From Paragordius varius (Eukaryota > Nematomorpha): DNA of 64,000 nt. Location: assembly GCA_964247055.1 (NCBI GenBank), contig OZ176051.1, positions 3,782,001 to 3,846,000 on the forward strand, in the 5' to 3' direction. Within the stretch, counting starts at the first letter, position 1; each line of letters starts with the position of its first letter. The position numbers and the translations under genes were made by a program. Below are positions 1-12,697 of the stretch, piece after piece. The notes beneath the pieces are model-generated. The model was not told where the DNA came from. It saw nothing but the letters and a program-made list of their open reading frames with translations, and searched no databases.

Positions 1-2978
1 TTTACAATCAATCAAAGTTTTTTGATGGTCAATGATAGTTGGTTATTAATATTAATATATTTTTCAATACGAACACATACATCTCAAAATATATTAAAAC
101 AAAAACATCCAGAATGATTATTTATTGCTAAAACATGGATTAGGATTACATATTATTATCATTTTGAGATTAAAACAATTTTTTACTGAGACATATTTTT
201 TATGCGAAAAATTTACCTCTTATTGAAAAATTTATATTAACTCACATACATTATGTGACATATTGATTAGAAATTTGTTTCAAAAGTAACTCTACATGTT
301 GTAAATGGACATTATATAGATAGAGGGTAAACCATCGTTTTTTGGTTATTGATTTATAATAAGATATTTATTTTATATATATTTTGAAAATATTGGCCTC
401 GATGGTTTCTATTTTTGATATTTTTAGGTTAGAAAACAGTTAATTATGTCGAAAATATATTGAAAAACTAAAAGGCTTTAAACACTTTATTACCTTTTTA
501 TTTTTTTGTCCTAGTTTACCTTTTAGGGTAGTTTTATATACCAGAGCTAAATTTTGTAAATAAACTACAGTTTTAAAAGTTATTTAAGTTAAAATTTAAT
601 TATGAAAATTTTTCTCATCTATTAGATAAAAAAAGCTTATATTTTTTACAGTTTTGTAACTTCTCTACCCTAAATTGGGACAGCTCCAAAACACGATTGA
701 AACGAACAGCTGATAATATCAAAATATATCAAGTATTTGCTGGTAAAATATAGCCTGAAAGCTTTTAGAGTTATTTACATGCTAACTATAATATACATTT
801 ATTTGCCTGTTGCATTAGCGATTTAACAATTTTTATAGAAAATTGGCGGAAAAAAAAAAATTTGTATAATGTGCAAAAAAAACTAAAGCATCCCTTAAAT
901 ACTTTAAAATAATCAAATTTCGAATCGCTCTGGGATATAAAATCTCCCCAAAAGGTTATGTGTTGAGGTTCTATACTAACATATGAATATATGTAACCAG
1001 GTTTGATCATAAATATCATTAAATCCTAATAAGTAATGAAACAACCAAATGTCCCATATAATTATTTTTTAGTACGACATTTTTTGAAAAATTCAGTTTA
1101 CAAAAAGCTACTTTATGGTTTTATATTAGCATTAAATTATTAACATGGTCTGTCATATACACAGTTATAGCTCTTTCAGAATACATTTATCACTTTTAAG
1201 GAATAAACCAATAACTGTCTTACATAATTAATCATGTCACTAAAAATATTTTGTTTCAGATTAGCCATTTGGATATTAGGAAATATTGTTTTTTTCTGAT
1301 AATTAATATATCAATTATATAATTTCTAGATAATATTAACATCGTGGAAATTTTTTATTGCCATTTTTGTTTTTTATAATGGTGTATTCTGACTTTCAAT
1401 TATTGTAAAAAAATAATAATTTCCATTGAAAAATTTCTATCAACCATCACGGTTTTTATAAACCTTCAATCCAAAATATAATTTTAATTATATACTGCGG
1501 TTTATATGACCATATACTCTGACAATTAACTGATGGTAAGTAGTTTTTATACATTACATGCATGCTTCAAAATTTAACACCATTTCACAAATATGAATTA
1601 AAATTAAATTTGAAAATCCCAGGAATTTCCCTAACTTTTTGACTTTTAAATTAAAATTCTATATTTTTATTTCCATTTGGATATGTATACCTAATCCGTA
1701 AGTATTTAAGTTTTCTTGATATATAGGTATTAGATAAAATTTAATTAAATTTATTAGCATACATCAACTTGATATGATATGTAATTATTTTTATATTAAA
1801 ACTAAAACGTAAATTTAATTTAAATATAGTGTCAGCTTTTAAACATCTATATTCTCCAAATTGTCATCCATTAACTAAAAAATATATATAAAAAACTTAT
1901 TTCTCATAAATGGTAAATTTTACCTGTATTTTTTATTGTTTCAAGGAAACCTTAATTCCTTACGCTTTTGATTCTAACAAAAATAGTGGTTGATATTATG
2001 TAAATTGGTTTTCTACAAGATATATATTATAACTGTCGATTAGCTTATGCTATATTTAATAAATCCGACACATGAAGTACAGTTATTATTATTATATCAT
2101 TGTGACAAATCAATATTGATTTATTATGTATTATGGATTTTTACAACAGACTTGAAGTTTATTTATTTTGAAAATAGATAATCTAAATTAAAAAAAGTTA
2201 TAGTTTGATCAAACAAGTGAGTTTAAAGTTTATTGCTTAAAAAATTTTAAATATCAAAATACTTGTTTTAAAATATAGATTAAGATATCACTTATAAAAA
2301 TTAGAAAAATATGTGGTAGTTGAATATCAAAAAAGTTTAATTTTTGATATGCATTGAACTAATCATTGAAATTTTATCAAATAATATTGCCATAAAGAAC
2401 AATCAAAATTAGATCGTTAGAGCAATAAACCGATGCCATAATTTTTGGCATTTTTTTCAGAACCCTAATTTTTTTAACAAGTCCAATTTATTATATATTT
2501 TTAACTCAAAATAAATTTCATTAGAGGTAATTTCGATTGATTTAATCAATGTTATTAAAATATTTGAGCATTCATTATTATCTTAAACAATGATTTTGAA
2601 TTTTTAAAAAATATAACCATGTAAGGTCGTTGTCCACATCAGAGGAAAGAATGTGTCTCTTTCTAATAATGTCTTCTTATTTTTCAATATTTGAAAAATC
2701 ATGAGAATTATTTTAAAATTTAGCGTTTTCTATCCATAATATCATCCATTCATAAATAATTTATTATCTTAAGATAGATTAAAAATAAATCCTTTTTTAC
2801 CAATAGTCAAAACTTAGATTTATAGAACTTTGGACCCAAATTTAATTAATAGAATTAATTTAAATCATTTTATTTTATAAAATTGTTGTATTTACACGTA
2901 TGTAATATATTTAGTACCATAAGGTATAAATTAGCCTTAGACAAATTCGGTTGCAATACTTTTTTTATGTCTCTAGAA

Positions 2979-3207
2979 CAGGGGAAATCATCACGCTGCC
3001 CTCCAAAATATTTTTCCAGCCCGCATGAAATTTCAAATACAATTTTGTAAAATTCAAGTTAAATTAATTTTTTAAACAAATTTTCTGAATTAATCTTTCC
3101 GAATTTTGGCAATGAAATAGCCGAAAATGTTCTAGAAAATAGTATTTTTTACACTCTTATGTAGGAAATCTTATAATATATTTGTGGCAAAGCCTTGGAT
3201 ACCCCTG
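2979..3207. mobile_element. hAT miniature element in unit 1
   Basis: A 229-bp element starting CAGGGG and ending CCCCTG, flanked by a perfect 8-bp target duplication CTCTAGAA (2971-2978 and 3208-3215). Ends of this kind with 8-bp duplications are typical of hAT transposons. It has no coding capacity. The same insertion is at 12469-12697 in unit 2; unit 3 has the unduplicated site near 23892. Confidence 0.88.
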
Positions 3208-6200
3208 CTCTAGAAGATGGAAGTTATTAAAATTTGTTAAAATTCAGTTCTTTATATCTACGATCCCAGAATGGAATTTGCTTATAATTTAAGCTTCAAC
3301 TCATTACCTTAAAATCTTTCAAAAACCGGCTCTTCGGGTTTTTTGCCTGTTCTAATCCTTAAGAACATAAATGTTTTTACTTTATTAGATAATGCAGGGT
3401 ATTTCATTGTTAATCATATCTTAATATTATTCTCCCCAACCTAAAACACTTTTTTCTGGAAGTTTAATTAAAGTAATCAAAATCAACCCCGTTTTTTATA
3501 TGTTAATCCTTTTTATGATATATGTTTGAAAATTAATCTTTGTATCATTTTCATGTTTTTGATACTACGATGACTTTGATAGAAAAATGACTTTTTACCA
3601 TAAATTCAACAGTATTATTTCTTTGTGCAATTAATTTCTATTACTATTTATTGAAGTTAAGCGCTTTCATACGTGCTTAATTACGATTTGATGATGTTAT
3701 GTTTATAGGAAGGATATATTATACTTTATATAAAATATGTCCAAAAAGACCAATATTGACCTATTCTATAAAAAAATGTTAATTTTGAAAGACACGGCAA
3801 TAATGTTTTTTACAAACTATTTAAAATAAAAATGGTTGATATAATTATATTTTACAAATATTATACGCCTTGCAAATTGACTGATGATTTATATTTACAG
3901 TAAATAGTGAAAATTAATATCAAATATTTTAATATAAATTTACCAAAGCAAAAAAAATGGCATTAGGATTTATTTTATATTATTGGATAATTTTCAATAT
4001 TTATTTTAAATGGTCCTATAGCAATATCCTATAATTAATAACGATAAAATAAATCAATTTTTAATTATTGATATATATACATAAATAGTGTGAATGCTCA
4101 AATTTTTGAAATTTATCGAATTATAACACAATATTTAATTATATACCAAATTAACACAAATCTCTATCATTTAGCATTTTTTTTCTCCCATAAATAGGAA
4201 TTAATGTAATTAAAAATTATTTCCAAGTTAAAATTAGACCTAATGTTAGTCATTTGGTCCTCTAAGGTTTCTATACTCCTTACTTTACTATGAAAAAGTT
4301 ATGCATTTTTTTCTCATAATAAAATATCATTGAGGTAAAGAAAATCTCCTGTGACCTTCGTATGACTTCTTGACTACTTACCGTATTGTCACTTCAAAAA
4401 TATTATGGTAAACATATATAATTTTTTGACTTCAGTATTATAAGTTATAAAAAAGATTATTATAGCATTAATTAACAAACATGCTTGCATATTTTTATTT
4501 TAGTTATTGACTTTATTTTATTAACATTCTTATGGGATTGATTTAGAAAAAGATAGGTGATACTGACATGCATAGCCTTATAAAAAGAATATCTTGTTAA
4601 TTAAAGATGTACATGCGCGAAATTTTGTTAATTATATTTAGTATAAATAAACAGTGTATACCTATAGGATTAATATCGATTATATTATAATTTTAAATAT
4701 CTAACTTTCTAAGAGGATCTATTTGAATTTTATTTGCAAGAATTATTAGAGAAGCTTTAATTTTAGCGCATACATTAGTTAGCCTGTATTTTCAACCAAA
4801 ATGAATTTTATAATTATAACCATTTATGTTCAGATGTCGGATGTGCAAGAAAACTTTAAAGAATATAAATTAAAATTTGATTATGCTAAAACTAAATTTT
4901 TACACATCATTACTTGGGGGTAGTTTTCTATTGCTAATCGAGGATATATTTAATGAACGATATTGCGCAAAATTAATATTATACATTCGTTCTTTTAAGG
5001 ACACTCAATATTTTTAAAAAAATGTTTAAATACTAATTCTCATCCAAAATCTTTGCAGCCAAATAGTTTTCTTTTACTATTTTCTTAAATCACTAAAAAA
5101 CTGGGATTAAATTATGATTAAAAAATTTATTTTAATTGCATTTAATTTATGTAATTTGTCAGCTCGTTTCTGGTGGATTTGAGAGCTATCTTAGACCATA
5201 AAAGTTTTAAAACTTAAAATCTGTAATTTTATACAAGTTTTATAAGTCAAAAAAACCCAAAATGCTTTTTTACTTTATTTAAATGAAGAGTTAAAGTCCA
5301 CAATAAAATGGATTATTTTATATTTTGGAAAATTTAAAAGTTAATAAAAAATATAACTTTATGATGCGCTTGTATTGTCAATTTATATCTGAATCGTAAA
5401 ATTAATTTTTGTATGCCAGTATAAATGAATTCTTTTATTATTTAATTCTTTGACATGATCTATAAACCCAATATAAAAAAGTATCAGTAAATAAACTATG
5501 TAGCTTATAATCGTAAATAGAGCTTATATAAATCAAATTAAATTTATTAATTCAATTATCTTATCAAAAATAGATTATTAATTTGTCTCTTCAAAATTAT
5601 GATGTATTTTTTAAGTACATGTCTTTGTAATATTAATATTTTACATCATAGAACTCTCAGAGTCTTATTTAATATATAGTCCCTTATTGCTAAACTCTTT
5701 GGAACACAAAAATATAGCTAAGTAATACATATTTTTAGAAGTCTCCTGTTGTGAAATTTTATATCGTTTCTTTTTACATTAATATTCCGAATGGTTACTT
5801 AACTTTTTTGTACTTTATAATACATATGGCTTAAACGCGTTCAAATTTTATACCCTCATAAAAATTTATGGACTGAAAAAATTTCAAAGAAAAATTAGTT
5901 TTGGCGCATTTTTTGTATCAAATGTAATATCCTATAATATGTTACATTTTATTATAATGATCAGAAAATGCACTTCTAGGAAGGGTAATATTGTATAACA
6001 TTGTACATTATTATGAGGTTGAATCTAATTTTATTTTAAAAAAGTATTTTAATTAAAACCAATTCCCTGTATTTGTTCCTGTCTGTGTTCAGGTTTCTTT
6101 CTTTGTTAAAGATGATTAATATATTTATAAATATAATTTTTATATTAATATATTTTACAAAATACAATCACCATTAACCAAAATAGATTCTTAATAAATT

Positions 6201-7322
6201 AATTTTAATAATGGTTTTCCTTGAGACAGGTGAGGGAGATTTGTTAAAAATAGATTTATTTCTGGCTTATATTAGCTGGCCGTTATATTTGGTTAAAATA
6301 AATTAAATAAGAATCTTTTATAAATACATGTAAAAAACTTTTATTGTCGTGCTTAATAGAGTGTAAGTTATAATGTTAAAATGCAAAGTTATGGTTGTAA
6401 AGTTTTTTTAATGTCATATAAATTATTTACTATGAGATTTGAGGTTTAAAATACCGATTTTAGTTTATTTTAGTGCTAATTAATTTTTTTATATTGTTTT
6501 TGCTAAAATATTAAATTTTACATGGCACTTATATTCAATTAAAACAAACAGCTAATTTGTTAAATTTTTAAACGGACTCTTATATTGTGTGTGAGTTCAA
6601 ACCCCGAAACTACGCAATATATCATCACTGTCAGCCCTGGGCAGACGAATAAAACCTTAGCAACTCCTGATATAATTTAAGTCTTGACCCTTGAATAAAA
6701 AAAAGATATAAAAAGAGTCTTGAAGCCAGAGATGCCTATTGTTAAAACAGGCCTAACTCAAATTTTGTAAAAATGTTTTATTGAAGAGCCGTGAATTTAT
6801 TATTTTATATTAAAATTTATAGTAAACTAAAGATAATTTATAAAACAATATGTCAAAGTCTTCATCAATAATATTTTTTTGCAATTCTGAAAATGAGGGA
6901 CCCTTTTTATAATTTTTAACCAAAGTAATTATTATTCAGTTGGTTCAATTTAATGTGCGGCTGCTTTTTTATCTTTATAAAAATAATGTTATTTTTTGCA
7001 TAAGCAATGTATGAAGGAAATTACAAATTTATCTTGATTAATTGTTTTCAGTCTTTGCCGTATTCAATAACTCCCTAACCCTCCCCAACTTTACTACCAA
7101 TATGTATATGCTATAAATATTTATATATCATTTTTTATTAAAAAGAAACCATATTTATCAGATAACATGTCTGCATTATTAAACATGGTTGTTTCAAAAT
7201 AATGATATGTTTCAGATTTAAGAAAAAATGAACAATCAAAATTTATAATTTATTTTTGTAACTTTTTGTGTCCGTGTTCATTGAATTTTTTTAAAACAAA
7301 TTGAAAATAGGAAAAATATTAA

Positions 7323-7840
7323 CACTTTAATTCAAATTGGGGTATCTAAATACAGACTAAATTTCAATTAATATTTTAAAAAACTACTGAAAACGGTCCA
7401 AATTTAAATTTCTTCTATCCTAATTATATAAATATGCCAAATTTTGTTGAAAAAAAACATGTCAGACTACTTTGACGCCATTTTACAATTTTTTATGCAA
7501 AATATCGCGTTCATTTAAATTTAAACGTAAAACTAAAGCTTATTTATTTAAATTACATGTAACATTGATAGAAATTGTAATAGTGGTTTATTTTGTATTA
7601 TTTTTCAATTTAAATGCACACATGTTACGTTGACTAAATTTTTTGGGTTTCATAATAAAATAAGTAATATCAGTATTTTTGAATAAAATTTTTTATATAT
7701 TTCGTTATTAATGTTAGATAAGTGCAAAATTTTGCCATTGTTTAGATTCCTTCCATATTTTTAAAAGTAATTAATTTAACACAGGCCTTGGGTATCCAAC
7801 TACCCCAATTTGAATCGAAAGACTGATGGTATTTTAAGTG
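7323..7840 (+). mobile_element. TTAA-flanked miniature element (piggyBac-like), copy A
   Basis: A 518-bp element with short terminal inverted repeats (CACTT / AAGTG) and a longer inner inverted motif, TTCAAATTGGGGTATC near the left end and CCCCAATTTGAATCG near the right. It is flanked by TTAA on both sides (7319-7322, 7841-7844). Units 2 and 3 have the uninterrupted site, reading TTGA, at 20160 and 25908. TTAA target duplication is the hallmark of piggyBac elements; the family assignment is inferred because no transposase is present. Related copies: 8771, 29068, 58387. Confidence 0.8.
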
Positions 7841-8565
7841 TTAAATGCATGAGAGGAGGGATTAATTATAAAAATAAATAAAATATCAAAAAAATGTTTT
7901 GATAGTTTCATCCTTTTCTCTTCTCTCTCTTTGGCTTTAACCAATTCATACAACGTCCAAAATAAAAAATAATTAAATGTCCAAAAGAAATAAGCCTATC
8001 ATGCAAAACGCTTCTAAAAGATGTTATCAACATTTTCATTATTTATTTCTATTATTATCTTTTATATTCAATTATCATTAATATCACAAACAATTTTAGA
8101 TATTATCAATTTGAGAAAAACAAGGGAAGATCATTTAAATTTAATCAACATACTATTCCAACATTTTCCAGAATCAAAAATATATCCAATTCATGCAATG
8201 CGATATTAATACATTACTGAAATAAAGTTTATAATTTTGAATGATTAAGAAAACCGCTCGATTTTTTTATGCCACGATATCAACTTTGTTGGTAAGCACT
8301 TTGTTTCAAATTATATTTTGTTTGTCGTATACATTCCCTTTAACTTGCTAAAAGTGATTTTATTGTTAAACTTTTGATCAAAGACCACCAATCGATGAAT
8401 TCAGATTTTATAATCTTCAGGAATTTATATTCAACATCTGATCACACAAGTAAGAACATCCTTTGTCATTTCAACTCTGATATTTATGCACAAAACATTT
8501 TACAACAGAATTTAAATTTAAATAAATCAGTGCATTTAATGTGGATCCTGATTATTATCCTAAAC

Positions 8566-8755
8566 TAGGGGTGTCCAGAACAGATATATTAGCGGGCCTC
8601 TTTGATTATTTTAGTTTGTTAATTTATATTAAGCCCAAATTCGCATGATATATCTTCTAAATAATCGCAAATTTTTGAGTAAAATAATCCATTTTCTTTA
8701 TTTTTTTAACATTTTTTAGAGTACTTTTGCATACAAAGAGGGTTGGGCATCCCTG
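8566..8755. mobile_element. hAT miniature element, unit 1 only
   Basis: A 190-bp element with ends TAGGGGTGTCC and GGCATCCCTG and flanking 8-mers TCCTAAAC / TCCTAAAG (seven of eight identical). It is non-coding and absent from units 2 and 3. It lies just left of a TTAA element; the two insertions are separated by about 12 bp. Confidence 0.72.
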
Positions 8756-8770
8756 TCCTAAAGCTTTTAA

Positions 8771-9348
8771 CACTTGGATACAACACACTCATTTTAGTCC
8801 TTCGATTCAAATCGTAGTTGGATACCCCAGGTCTGTTTTAAATCAAATATTTTAAAAAGTATGGAAGGAATCGAAACCATGGCAAAATTTTGCACTTATA
8901 TAACATTAATAAACCGAAATATATAAAAAAATTTATTCAAAAATAATTGATATTACACATTTTAAGCTAAAACCGAAAGGTAAAAATTTCGTCAACGTGA
9001 CATGTGTCAAATTGTAAAACTGAAAAATTATACAAACTAAACCGCTTTTTCTATTTCTATCAATGTTAGATGTAATTTATAAAAAAAATTAGCTTTAGTT
9101 TTAGCTTTAAAATTAAATAAAGACGATATTTTGCAAATATTTTGTAAAATAAAAATGGCGTCGAAGTAGTTTGAGATGGAGCTTTTTTTTCAAAACAAAA
9201 TTTTATTAAGATATTTTGGCATATTTATATAATATTTATCAGGATAGAAGCATAAATTTAAATTGGGACCGTTTCCTTCAGTAGTTTTTTAAAAATATTA
9301 ATTTAATTAAGTCTGGGGTATTTAAACACCCCAATTTGAATCGAAGGG
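8771..9348 (-). mobile_element. TTAA-flanked miniature element, copy B
   Basis: A 578-bp relative of the element at 7323 in the opposite orientation, with TTAA at 8767-8770 and 9349-9352. The left end reads CACTTGGATACAACACACTC, the same outer end seen on the right of the copy at 58387. Found only in unit 1. Confidence 0.78.
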
Positions 9349-12300
9349 TTAAATATGACCCTTAATTTTGTCAGCCATTTAATATGGAAAAGTTTTTAAA
9401 CATTAAGCAATAAAATAATGAATTATTCGACAAAATCGATATATTTTATCATTATATCTTTACAATCAATCAAGGTTTTTTGATGGTCCATAGTCAATTA
9501 TTAATATTATATATATTTTGCAATAACTCCTAAAAATAAAATAAAACAAAAACATCCGGATAACTGATTATTTCCCTATTGCCTCAAAAACATGGATTAG
9601 GATTACATATTATTATCATTTTAAGATTAAAACAATTTTTTTGAGATATTTTTTACTAAAATATTTAAACTCTTACTACCAAAATAATATATTAACTTAC
9701 ATAAATTATGTCATATTGATTGAAAATTTGTTTTAAAATTAACTTTACTTGTTTTAAATGGACATTATATAGAGAGAGCGTATACCATCGTTTTCTGGTT
9801 ATTGATTTATAATAAGATATATATATTAATCATATTTTGAAAATATTGGCCTCAGTGGCTTCTATTTTTTGCTGTTTTTAGGCTCAGAATAAAATCGATT
9901 CAATAATCAAAACTTAAAAGGCTTTTAACACTTCATTACCTTTTTACTTGTATGTCCTAGTTTACCTTTTAGGGTAGTTTTATATCCTAAAGCTCAATGT
10001 TGTAAATAAACAACAGTTTTGAAAGCTATTCTAGTTAAAATTTAACTTTAAAATATTTTTTCAATTTTTAGATGAAAAAGCATATATTTTTTATTTTTGG
10101 AAATTGGGATAGCTCCAAAACACGATTGAAACGAACAGCTGACATTAAAATCAAAATATATTAAGTTTTTGCTGGTTAATGTAAACTGGGCCTTTTCAGA
10201 ATCAATTATTTACGTGCTAACCATAATATATAATTTTTTGCCTGTTGCATTAGCAATTTTAAAAAATTTATAGAAAATAATGGCGGCAAAAAAGTTTGAG
10301 TTGGTGATTACTTCACATTTAAAAAAAAAATTGTATAATGTGCCTAAAAAACTAAAGAAAGCATACTTTTATATTCGGAATCCCTTAAATACTTTAAGAT
10401 ACTCAAAGTTTAAATAGCTCTGTATAAAATTACCCCAAAGAGTCATGGAGTTTTAGATTCTAAACTAACATATGAATAAAATCTGTAACCAAGTTTGATC
10501 ATAAGTACCTTTAAATTCTAGAAAGTAATAAACAACAAAATGCCTCATATAAATTTGTACGACATTTGAAAAATTCATATTATAAAAAAACTACCTTGTA
10601 TGCTTTTTATTATGATTAAATTATTAACATGGTCTGTCATATACACACAGTTATAGCTGTCTTATTATATATACATTTACTACTTTTAAGGAATAAACCA
10701 ATAACTTTTTTCTTACATAATTAATTATGTCACCAAAAATATTGTTTCAGATTATCAAATAATTTGTTGGAAAATTGATTTTTTCTGAAAATTAATATAT
10801 CAATTATATTATTTTTATATAATTGCAACATCGTGGAAATTTTTTATTGCCATTTTTGTTTTTGATAATGTTGTATTCTGATCAATTAATAATAATTTGC
10901 GTTAAAAAATTTATATCAAGCATCAGGGTTTTCATAAACATTCATTCCAAAAAATGATTTTAATTATATACTGCGGTTTATATCACCATATTCTCTGAGA
11001 ATTAACTGATGGTAAGTCTTTTTATATATTACATGCTCAAAATTTAACACCACTTAAATATAAACTAAAATATCTGCAAATCCCACGAGTTTCCATAACT
11101 TTTTGACCTTTAAATTAAAATCTCTATTTTATATTTCCAATTTGGCTGGATATGTATAGATTCGTAAGTATTTAAGTGCTCTTTATATTTAGGAATTAGA
11201 TAAAATTTAATTAAATTTAATTAGCATCATCAACTTGATATGGAATGTAATTATTTTATTAAAACTAAAACGTAAATTTAATTTATATATAGTGTCAGCT
11301 TTTTAAACATATTTAATTTCCAAATTGTCAAACCCATTAACTATAAAATATATAAAAATCTTATTTCTCATAAAAGGCAAAGTTTACCTGTGTTTATTGT
11401 TTCCAAAAAATCCTTACACTTTTGATTCTGACAAAAATATGGTTGATATTATGTAAATTGGTTTTCTACAATATATATATATATATATAGATATATACTA
11501 AGTGTAATTATTAGCTTTTATTATATTTAATAAATCTGACACGTTATGAAGTATAGTTATTATATTATTATATCATTGTAAGACAAATTAATATTAATTT
11601 ATTTTATATTTGAGATTAGACTTGAAGTTTAAATTTATTTTGAAAAAGATAATCTAAATTAAAAAAATTATAGTATGAACAAGCAAGTGAGCTTAATACA
11701 ATAGCTTAAAAAAATTTTAATATCAAAAAATACTTGTTTGAAAATATAGATTAAGATATCACTTATGAAATTTAGAAAAATATGTGCTAGTTGAATATCA
11801 GAAAATTTTAATTTTTGATATGCATTCAACTAATCATTAAAATTTTATTAAATAATGTTGCCTCAAGGAACAAAAATTAGATCGTTAGAGCAATAAACCG
11901 ATGCCAAAATTTTTAGCGTTTTTTTTGAACTGCACCCTAAATTTTGTAAGAATCCCAATATATTATATATTTTCTACTCACAACAATTAAATGTAATTGC
12001 AATCGATTATATCAATGTTATTAAAGTTTTTAAGCATTCATTATTATTTAAAAATGATTTTGAGTTTTTGAAAATATCTAATCATGTAAGGTCGTTCGTT
12101 GTCCACATCAGAGGAAAGAATGTGTCTTTTTCTATTAATGTCTTCTTATTTCTCAATATTTGAAAATTAAAATTATGAGAATTATTTTAAAATTAGAAAC
12201 CACAGCAATTTTGCCTTTTCTATCCATAATTTCATCCATTCATAAATAATTTATTATCTTGAGATAGATTTAAAAAAATCTGTTTATACCAATAGTCAAA

Positions 12301-12468
12301 ACGTAGCATTATTTGGACCCAAATTTTATTTAATCAGATTTATTAGTTAAATCATTTTATATTATAAAATTGTTTTATTTAAACGTGTGTACTATATTTA
12401 ATACCATACATAAGATATAAATTAGCCTATTGACGAATTCGAAATGCATTTCTTTTGTGTCTCTAGAA

Positions 12469-12697
12469 CAGGGGAGTTCAACACGCCTCCCTCCAAAATA
12501 TTTTTGCAGCCCGCGATAATTTCAAATACACAATTGTACAAAATCTAAGTTAAATTAATTTTTAAACAAATTTTCTGAATTAATCTTTCCGAAAATGAAA
12601 TAGGCGGAAATTTTAAAGAAAATAGTATTTTTTACACTCTTATATAGGAAATCTTATAATATATTTGTGGCAAAGCCATTTGTGTTGAATAACCCTG
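12469..12697. mobile_element. hAT miniature element in unit 2
   Basis: Same insertion as 2979-3207, at the homologous site and of the same 229-bp length. Flanks are CTCTAGAA (12461-12468) and CTTTAGAA (12698-12705). It was therefore in place before units 1 and 2 were duplicated from each other. Confidence 0.87.

Larger units (their letters stand above)
1..9458. repeat. Tandem non-coding unit, copy 1
   Basis: First of three head-to-tail copies of a long unit. The motif TTTACAATCAATCAA opens it at 1 and recurs at 9459 and 20999, and order and content match over nearly the whole length, with many small indels. I see no coding region; the few short open frames are not shared between copies. The left edge is the window edge, so more units may lie upstream. 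Copy 1 carries private insertions at 7323-7840, 8566-8755 and 8771-9348, and shares the one at 2979-3207 with copy 2. Confidence 0.85.

Noticed and set aside
3317-3352. Hairpin AAAACCGGCTCTTCGGGTTT resembling a bacterial terminator
   Set aside because: Present in units 1 and 2 but lost from unit 3, and a rho-independent terminator makes no sense in an animal genome. Kept only as part of the conserved-block observation.
6540-6960. Possible hAT miniature element in units 1 and 2 (GCCAGAGATGCC / CAGGGACACC)
   Set aside because: Only one end is recognisable and no target duplication was found.
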